Assembly (NCBI RefSeq): GCF_024171815.1
Contig: NZ_JAMTCJ010000001.1
Location: 806,001 to 870,000, forward strand
DNA length: 64,000 nt
Direction: 5' to 3'
Origin: Williamsia maris
GTDB taxonomy: Bacteria; Actinomycetota; Actinomycetes; Mycobacteriales; Mycobacteriaceae
Below are positions 58,638 to 64,000 of the stretch, in pieces; positions within the stretch are counted from its first letter, which is position 1; the number at the start of each line of letters is the position of its first letter. Under the pieces are notes generated by a model that was not told the origin of the DNA, searched no databases, and saw nothing but the letters and a program-made list of their open reading frames with translations. Position numbers and translations under genes: made by a program.

Positions 58638-59584
58638 CGGTTCTCCTTCGAGCCAGTGGTGATCGGCATCGCGATACCGGTGTGTCGGGCGCCGATCTCG
58701 CGGGGGATCACCTCGGCGTCCTCCAGCGCCTCGACCAGCGCCGCGACCAGGGCGGACGGCTGTTCGCGAGACCACGCCAACGCGAGCTGGATGGACCCCG
58801 CGCCGCCGAGGTCACGGAAGACCACACCGTTGAGCTGCAGTGCGCGCACCGACTCGGGAACGATCGCGACACCCAGGCCGGCGGCGATCAACGCCAGCAA
58901 CACCGACGTACCCGGCGCCTCGTGCTCACGTCGCGGGGTGAATCCTGCTGCGCGACAGGCCGTGACGACCGCATCGTTGACCGCCGAGTGCGAGTCCGCG
59001 TACATGACGAAGTCGTCGTGGGCCAGGTCGGCCACCTCGAGGGCGGGCTCGGCGGCCAACCGGTGGTCCGCAGGCAGGGCCAGGACCAGACTCTCCGACC
59101 TGATCGGCCGCACCTCCACGTCGTCGCCGGCGACCGGAGGTCGCAGCACCGCGAGATCGAGACCACCCGTGCGCAATCCGTCGAGCTGCGCCGGCGTCAA
59201 CAGGTCGCCGTGGACCTCCAGTGCGATTCCCGGTAGTCGCTGGGAGATGATTCGCGCGATCGACGGGAGCTGGTCGAAAGCCGCTGTCCCGGTGAATCCG
59301 ATCCGGACGAGTCCGAGCCTGCCGTCGGCGATCCGCCGCACCCCCTGCACGCTCTGCTCGACTCCCCGGAGCAGGCGCACGCTCTCCCGGTAGAAGAAGT
59401 CACCGGCCGGGGTGAGGCTCACCGCACGGGTCGTGCGCGCCATCAGGGTGACGCCGAGTTCGGCCTCGAGCTGTCGTATCGAATGCGACAGCGCCGGCTG
59501 GGCCAGATGCAGTCGCTGCGCGGCGCGTCCGAAGTGACAGGTCTCGGCGACGGCCACGAAGTGGTGCAGATGTCGAAGCTCCAT
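58634..59584 (-). CDS. LysR-family regulator of the cat/ben genes
   Basis: This 316-residue protein has the N-terminal winged helix MELRHLHHFVAVAETCHFGRAAQRLHLAQPALSHSIRQLEAELGV and a type 2 periplasmic-binding-like effector domain. It resembles CatR/BenM-like activators. ATG 59584 has AGGG close upstream. Unusually, it is on the same strand as catBAC and overlaps catB, while CatR-type genes are usually divergent from their catabolic operon. It diverges from benA, so it can still act on the shared promoter region. Confidence 0.85.
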   Translation of the reverse strand: MELRHLHHFVAVAETCHFGRAAQRLHLAQPALSHSIRQLEAELGVTLMARTTRAVSLTPAGDFFYRESVRLLRGVEQSVQGVRRIADGRLGLVRIGFTGTAAFDQLPSIARIISQRLPGIALEVHGDLLTPAQLDGLRTGGLDLAVLRPPVAGDDVEVRPIRSESLVLALPADHRLAAEPALEVADLAHDDFVMYADSHSAVNDAVVTACRAAGFTPRREHEAPGTSVLLALIAAGLGVAIVPESVRALQLNGVVFRDLGGAGSIQLALAWSREQPSALVAALVEALEDAEVIPREIGARHTGIAMPITTGSKENR

Positions 59585-59657
59585 GTGCCCTCCCGTCTGC
59601 GGTGTCGGTCGCGCGACGAGCATCTTGCGCGGTGATGCAGACCACAGTAGGTGCGGA

Positions 59658-59717
59658 ATCGATTAATGGCAAAGACTTAATGGTCGCTGATTGAGAGATT
59701 TAATCGATCAATCACAC
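59658..59717. promoter_or_regulatory. Divergent lysR/ben promoter with LysR-type inverted repeats
   Basis: ATCGATTA at 59658-59665 is inverted as TAATCGAT at 59701-59708. TGATTGA (59688-59694) is inverted as TCAATCA (59708-59714), and ATTAA/TTAAT arms lie around 59662-59681. These AT-rich dyads stand out in a high-GC region between the LysR and benA starts, and are the expected binding sites for the LysR protein. Confidence 0.6.
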
Positions 59718-59806
59718 CCTGGCCCAGGCCTAGCGCTATGCCTGGTGTGACGAGGGCCACTCGCTGCCAGCATCGGGGTACCGCACCACATCTTCTGGAG
59801 GAAACG

Positions 59807-61171
59807 ATGACCGAGATCGCGGACCACGTCCACGCAACACTGGAGAACGCAGTCATCGATGACGCGGAGGCCGGCGTCTACCGGGCGAACCGCCGCATCT
59901 TCACCGACGAAGAGATCTTCGAATTGGAGATGAAGCACATCTTCGAGGGCAACTGGATCTACCTCGCCCACGAGAGTCAGATGGCCGATCCGGGCGACTA
60001 CTTCACCGTGTACATGGGTCGGCAGCCCGTGGTCATCACCCGCGACAAGGCCGGCGACCTGCACTGCCTCATCAACGCCTGCGCACACCGGGGCGCGATG
60101 ATCTGCCGGCGCAAGACCGACAATCGGACCACACTCACCTGCCCGTTCCACGGGTGGACGTTCCGCAACGACGGCACACTGCTCAAGGTCAAAGACCCCG
60201 AGGGAGCCGGCTACCCCGACACCTTCGACGTCGATGGTTCACACAACCTGACCAAGGTGCCGAAGTTCGAGAGCTACCGCGGGTTCCTGTTCGGCAGCCT
60301 GAACCCCGACGTGCCCTCGCTCGCCGAGCACCTCGGTGACACGACCAAGGTGATCGACATGCTCGTCGACCAGTCGCCCGACGGCCTCGAGGTACTGCGG
60401 GGATCGTCGTCCTACACCTTCGACGGCAACTGGAAGGTGCAGGCGGAGAACGGCGCCGACGGCTACCACGTGACCGCGACGCACTGGAACTACGCCGCGA
60501 CGACCTCGCGCCGCAACAACGGCGAGTCGAAGAACACCACCAAGGCACTCGACGCCGGCGGATGGGGCAAGTCCGGCGGTGGGTACTGGTCCTATCCCAA
60601 CGGCCATCTGTGCCTCTGGACATGGGCCGCGAACCCCCAGGACCGCCCACTGTGGGATCAGATGGACACGCTCAAGGAACAGTTCGGCGACGCCAAGGGC
60701 GAGTTCATGGTCAAGGGTTCTCGCAACCTGTGCCTCTATCCGAACGTCTACCTGATGGATCAGTTCAGCACTCAGATCCGCCACTTCCGACCGATCGCGC
60801 CGGACAAGACCGAGGTCACCATCTACTGCATCGCGCCGAAGGGTGAGAGCAAGCAGGCCCGGTCGCACCGCATCCGGCAGTACGAGGACTTCTTCAACGC
60901 CTCAGGCATGGCGACGCCGGACGATCTGGAGGAGTTCCGCTCCTGCCAGCTGACCTTCCGCGCCACCAACGCACCGTGGAACGACATGAGCCGCGGCGCC
61001 GAGCACTGGCTGACCGGACCCGATCCGGTCGCCGAGGCACTCGACATGCCCAACGTCATATCGGCGGGTGTGAAGAACGAGGACGAGGGTTTGTTCGGGG
61101 TACAGCACGGATATTGGCGTTCGACCCTGCTCGCCGCCGTCGATGGCGACACCACCGGCAAGGGGGCGTGA
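59807..61171 (+). CDS. benA: Benzoate 1,2-dioxygenase, large subunit
   Basis: This 454-residue protein is the Rieske/non-heme-iron catalytic subunit that forms the benzoate cis-diol. The Rieske ligands are Cys92/His94 (CAHRG) and Cys112/His115 (CPFHGW). The mononuclear iron His pair is in NGADGYHVTATHW. ATG 59807 has GGAGGA 6 nt upstream. It begins the ben operon, divergent from the LysR/cat genes. Confidence 0.94.
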   Translation: MTEIADHVHATLENAVIDDAEAGVYRANRRIFTDEEIFELEMKHIFEGNWIYLAHESQMADPGDYFTVYMGRQPVVITRDKAGDLHCLINACAHRGAMICRRKTDNRTTLTCPFHGWTFRNDGTLLKVKDPEGAGYPDTFDVDGSHNLTKVPKFESYRGFLFGSLNPDVPSLAEHLGDTTKVIDMLVDQSPDGLEVLRGSSSYTFDGNWKVQAENGADGYHVTATHWNYAATTSRRNNGESKNTTKALDAGGWGKSGGGYWSYPNGHLCLWTWAANPQDRPLWDQMDTLKEQFGDAKGEFMVKGSRNLCLYPNVYLMDQFSTQIRHFRPIAPDKTEVTIYCIAPKGESKQARSHRIRQYEDFFNASGMATPDDLEEFRSCQLTFRATNAPWNDMSRGAEHWLTGPDPVAEALDMPNVISAGVKNEDEGLFGVQHGYWRSTLLAAVDGDTTGKGA

Positions 61172-61172
61172 G

Positions 61173-61706
61173 ATGACGACAACCGAGACCGGTCGCGACA
61201 CCGCACGGTCGTCGACGTTGATCACTCAGACGAGCATCGAGCAGTTCCTCTACCGCGAGGCCCGCTACCTCGACGACCGCGAGTTCGAACTCTGGCTGAC
61301 CTGCTACGCCGACGACGTCGAGTACTGGATGCCGTGCTGGGACGACAACGACCTGCTGACCGAGGATCCCGAGACCGACATCTCGCTGATCTATTACCCC
61401 AACAAAGGCGGGCTCGAGGACCGGGTGTTCCGCATCCGCACCGAACGATCCAGCGCCACATCGCTCCCCGAGCCGCGAACCAGCCACAACATCAGCAACG
61501 TCGAGGTCATCGAACGTCGCGGCGACATCGTCGACATCCGGTTCAACTGGCACACCATGTACTTCCGGTACAAGACCGTCGATCCGTATTACGGGACCTC
61601 GTTCTACACGATCGACTTCTCCGGGGAATCCCCGCTGATCCGCCGGAAGACGGTGGTGCTCAAGAACGACTACATCCACCACGTCGTCGACGTGTATCAC
61701 TTCTGA
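61173..61706 (+). CDS. benB: Benzoate 1,2-dioxygenase, small subunit
   Basis: This 177-residue beta subunit has the SnoaL-like fold: QFLYREARYLDDREFELWLTCYADDVEYWMPCW, then RVFRIRTERSSATSLPEPRTSHNISNVEV. It is structural in the alpha3-beta3 dioxygenase. ATG 61173 lies 1 nt after the benA stop. Confidence 0.94.
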   Translation: MTTTETGRDTARSSTLITQTSIEQFLYREARYLDDREFELWLTCYADDVEYWMPCWDDNDLLTEDPETDISLIYYPNKGGLEDRVFRIRTERSSATSLPEPRTSHNISNVEVIERRGDIVDIRFNWHTMYFRYKTVDPYYGTSFYTIDFSGESPLIRRKTVVLKNDYIHHVVDVYHF

Positions 61707-61744
61707 ACGCGCCGACCCCACTTCTGATCTCGAAGGGTTCTGTC

Positions 61745-64000
61745 ATGAGTCACCGCGTAGCACTGTCGTTCGAGGACGGTGTGACCCGCTTCGTCACCTG
61801 CGAGGTCGGCCAGACCGTCGCCGACGCCGCCTACCGGGCGCGGATCAACATCCCGCTCGACTGCCGCGACGGTGCCTGCGGAACCTGCAAAGCGCAGTGC
61901 GAGTCCGGGGAGTACGACGGTGGTGACTACATCGACGACGCCCTGACCGCCGACGAGGCCGACGACGGGTTCTGCCTGCCCTGCAGCATGACCCCCGAAT
62001 CGGATCTGGTCCTACAGATCGCCAGTACCTCAGCGGTGGCCAAGACCCAGGCGGCGACGCACACGACCACGGTCAGCGCGGTGGAGAAGCTGTCCCCGAC
62101 CACGGTGCGCCTGGCGGTCGCAGCACCCACGGGCAGCGGGTTGGCCTTTCTCCCCGGGCAGTACGTCAACATCGCGGTACCCGGGAGCGACGAGACGCGG
62201 TCGTACTCGTTCAGCTGCCCTCCCGGATCAGAGGAGCTGGAGTTCCTCATCAAGCTGATCCCGGGCGGGCTCATGTCGGCCTATCTCGACCGCGCCGCCG
62301 TGGGCGACGAGATCTCGTTCACCGGGCCGAACGGGAGCTTCTTCCTGCGCGAGGCCGAACGTCCCGCCCTGCTGCTCGCAGGCGGAACCGGTCTCGCACC
62401 GGTCCTGTCGATCCTCCGCAAGCTCGAGCGCGATTCGGATCCCCGACGCACACATCTCGTGTACGGGGTCAGCACCGACGACGATCTGGTGGAGCTGGAC
62501 ACTCTCGCCGAACTCGCGAAGAGCCTGCAGTCGTTCACCTTCGAGCACTGCGTGTCCGACGAGAAGTCCACAGCGGAGAACAAGGGATACGTCACCAGCC
62601 TGATCCGTCCCGAGCATCTCAACGACGGAGATGTTGCGGTCTACCTGTGCGGTCCACCGCCGATGGTCGAATCCGTGCGCACACACTTCTCCGACGAGGG
62701 CGTCGAACCCACCGGCTTCTACTACGAGAAATTCGCGCCCTCGTCTGCAGTGGCCCCACGACCCGATGCCGGCGACGACGACCCCGACACCGGAGTCGAG
62801 GCGGAAGAAGCCGCCGACGTCGACACCGCGGAGAGCCCTCCGGCGCCGCAGGTGGTCGTGTCCGCCGACGTGCTGCTGATCGCACCCGATCCGGTCGCAC
62901 GAACCATCGCCGGACAGAACGCTTTCGGCTCTCGGGACCTCGAGAGCCCCTCCCGCGCAGCATCACCGGTGTCGCCGGCGGACGAGATGATCGCCATGCG
63001 ATCGGTGGCCGGGCAACGCGTGGCCCGGGCCGGCTCCGACGCCGAGGTCGTGTCACTCGACCGCGACGGGGGGTTGACAGAGAACCGCGAGGCACGTGCC
63101 ATCGCGGGTCAGCAGGCCTGGCCCGCCCGCGACATCGCTCCGCTGGTACCGCGACCGGAACCGGTCGCCGCTCCTGCCGACGCGGTCGCCGGAGGCACCT
63201 ACGAGATCGGCGAGGAACACCCGTCGGTGCACGAGTCCGACGCGGTGTTCGAAGCGCGGCGCGCTCTCGAACTCGGTGCGTTGGAACTCGTGATCGGCCG
63301 CATGTCGTCGCAGAAGATCGCCGGCTACCGCCTGCTCGCCGAGGTCACCACCCGTTACGTCGACGGAGACCGATTCGTCGACGCCGCCGCGTACACCGAG
63401 ACCAACGCCGCGTTCCACGACTACCTGTTCACGCAGACCGGCAACGAGCATCTCCTGCAGGCGTATCAGGCCCTGGGCGTGAAAGCCGCGATGGCCGAGG
63501 CGCTCCGGAATGCGACATGGTGCGATCCGCTGTGCGCGCAGGATCATCTCGACATCGTCGACGCCTTCGAGGCGCAGGACCGGGAGCGGGCGCGCACCCT
63601 CATCGCCGAGCACGCCGAACGGTCGAAGATCACGATGAAGCGCGCCATGCAGGACACCGTGGCGGCCAAGCGACCCGCCTTCGTCAGCCCCGGCCGCTTC
63701 GCAGGCAAGGTCGTCCTGATCACCGGGGCGGCACAGGGTATCGGCGAATGGGTCGCGAGACGAGTGAGTGCCGAGGGCGGATCGGTCGTCCTGGCCGACC
63801 GCTCCGAGCTCGTCGAGGCGCTCGCCCTCGAACTCGCCGACGGGGAGATCTCGGCGACCGGCGTGATGGCCGACCTCGAGACCTGGGACGGCGCATCGAA
63901 GGTCGTCGACGCCGCACTCGCCGAGCACGGCCGCATCGATGTCGCCGTACATGTCGTCGGCGGGACCATCTGGGCCAAGCCGTTCGCCGAGTACCCGCCC
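61745..64000 (+). CDS. BenC-FCD-BenD fusion: dioxygenase reductase, GntR-type sensor domain, cis-diol dehydrogenase (3' partial)
   Basis: From ATG 61745 (AAGGG 7 nt upstream), the frame is open for 752 codons to the window edge. Residues 1-331 are BenC: a 2Fe-2S ferredoxin (LDCRDGACGTCKAQC, CLPC), an FAD domain (RSYSFSCPPG) and an NAD domain (LLLAGGTGLAPVLSIL, YLCGPPPMV). Residues about 333-490 are a Pro/Asp/Glu-rich linker holding three R-x-[IV]-A-G-Q motifs. Residues about 494-635 match the FCD effector domain of GntR regulators (VFEARRALELGALEL, AAFHDYLFTQTGNEHLL, DHLDIVDAFEAQDRERARTLIAEH), without any DNA-binding domain. From about 648, an SDR begins (GKVVLITGAAQGIGEWVARRVSAEGG), as expected for BenD, which oxidises the benzoate diol to catechol. 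All three activities would be in one polypeptide. Confidence 0.85.
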   Translation, partial: MSHRVALSFEDGVTRFVTCEVGQTVADAAYRARINIPLDCRDGACGTCKAQCESGEYDGGDYIDDALTADEADDGFCLPCSMTPESDLVLQIASTSAVAKTQAATHTTTVSAVEKLSPTTVRLAVAAPTGSGLAFLPGQYVNIAVPGSDETRSYSFSCPPGSEELEFLIKLIPGGLMSAYLDRAAVGDEISFTGPNGSFFLREAERPALLLAGGTGLAPVLSILRKLERDSDPRRTHLVYGVSTDDDLVELDTLAELAKSLQSFTFEHCVSDEKSTAENKGYVTSLIRPEHLNDGDVAVYLCGPPPMVESVRTHFSDEGVEPTGFYYEKFAPSSAVAPRPDAGDDDPDTGVEAEEAADVDTAESPPAPQVVVSADVLLIAPDPVARTIAGQNAFGSRDLESPSRAASPVSPADEMIAMRSVAGQRVARAGSDAEVVSLDRDGGLTENREARAIAGQQAWPARDIAPLVPRPEPVAAPADAVAGGTYEIGEEHPSVHESDAVFEARRALELGALELVIGRMSSQKIAGYRLLAEVTTRYVDGDRFVDAAAYTETNAAFHDYLFTQTGNEHLLQAYQALGVKAAMAEALRNATWCDPLCAQDHLDIVDAFEAQDRERARTLIAEHAERSKITMKRAMQDTVAAKRPAFVSPGRFAGKVVLITGAAQGIGEWVARRVSAEGGSVVLADRSELVEALALELADGEISATGVMADLETWDGASKVVDAALAEHGRIDVAVHVVGGTIWAKPFAEYPP

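Overview
The window looks like chromosome from a high-GC actinobacterium of the Mycobacteriales, most likely Gordonia or a close relative. This is inferred from gene content: a DUF222/HNH (13E12-type) gene behind an SOS-box promoter, a full-length carboxylic acid reductase, F420-type enzymes, MMPL and DHA2 transporters, a monomeric NADP isocitrate dehydrogenase, a DUF3072 protein and a ben/cat benzoate-catechol region. Many starts are GTG, and genes within operons often overlap by ATGA or GTGA. I saw no rRNA, tRNA, CRISPR array, insertion sequence or prophage.

Layout. Positions 1-8900 hold mixed metabolic genes: an Old Yellow Enzyme fused to a deazaflavin-type domain, an HpaI-type aldolase, an alpha/beta hydrolase, dodecin, a rhodanese-type sulfurtransferase, a DUF1684 protein, a 3Fe-4S-type ferredoxin, a luciferase-like oxidoreductase, the SOS-controlled HNH gene and an acetyltransferase. 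Positions 8900-15070 are a minus-strand operon of a luciferase-like monooxygenase followed by a complete peptide-type ABC importer. Positions 15200-22950 hold an F420-type protein, a DHA2 exporter with a divergent HxlR regulator, a complete OpuB/ProU-type compatible-solute importer, and a hydrolase/HxlR pair. Positions 22950-28400 hold a secreted glycoside hydrolase with a long low-complexity tail, a UbiA/CrtI-like isoprenoid pair, a 533-bp palindromic repeat island, and a DUF3072 gene. Positions 28400-31220 hold a Rieske oxygenase module with a divergent TetR gene.

Positions 31240-40820 are the main lipid-related locus. A carboxylic acid reductase diverges from a five-gene, fully overlapping operon: an acyl-reductase-like SDR, a small membrane protein, a phosphatidylserine decarboxylase homologue, a large GNAT-like protein and an MMPL transporter. 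The arrangement suggests a dedicated lipid made and exported by one system; its product is unknown. Positions 40880-56060 hold mainly housekeeping and accessory genes: a DszC/SfnC-like flavoprotein, a 34-residue Gly/Leu-rich peptide, an SGNH hydrolase, an SQR-like flavoprotein, idi, a NTR/TIMP-like surface protein, monomeric IDH, a PLP decarboxylase, a DHA2 exporter, a CPA1 antiporter, two genes that look internally deleted, and a GAF-EAL protein.

Positions 56300-64000 are the benzoate/catechol pathway. A LysR gene is co-directional with and overlaps catB-catA-catC. Divergently, benA and benB are followed by an open frame that runs off the window and joins BenC (reductase), a GntR-type FCD sensor domain and BenD (cis-diol dehydrogenase) in one polypeptide. 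The candidates I rate as most novel are this BenC-FCD-BenD fusion, the palindromic repeat island at 27568-28100, and the SDR-PSD-GNAT-MMPL operon facing carboxylic acid reductase.
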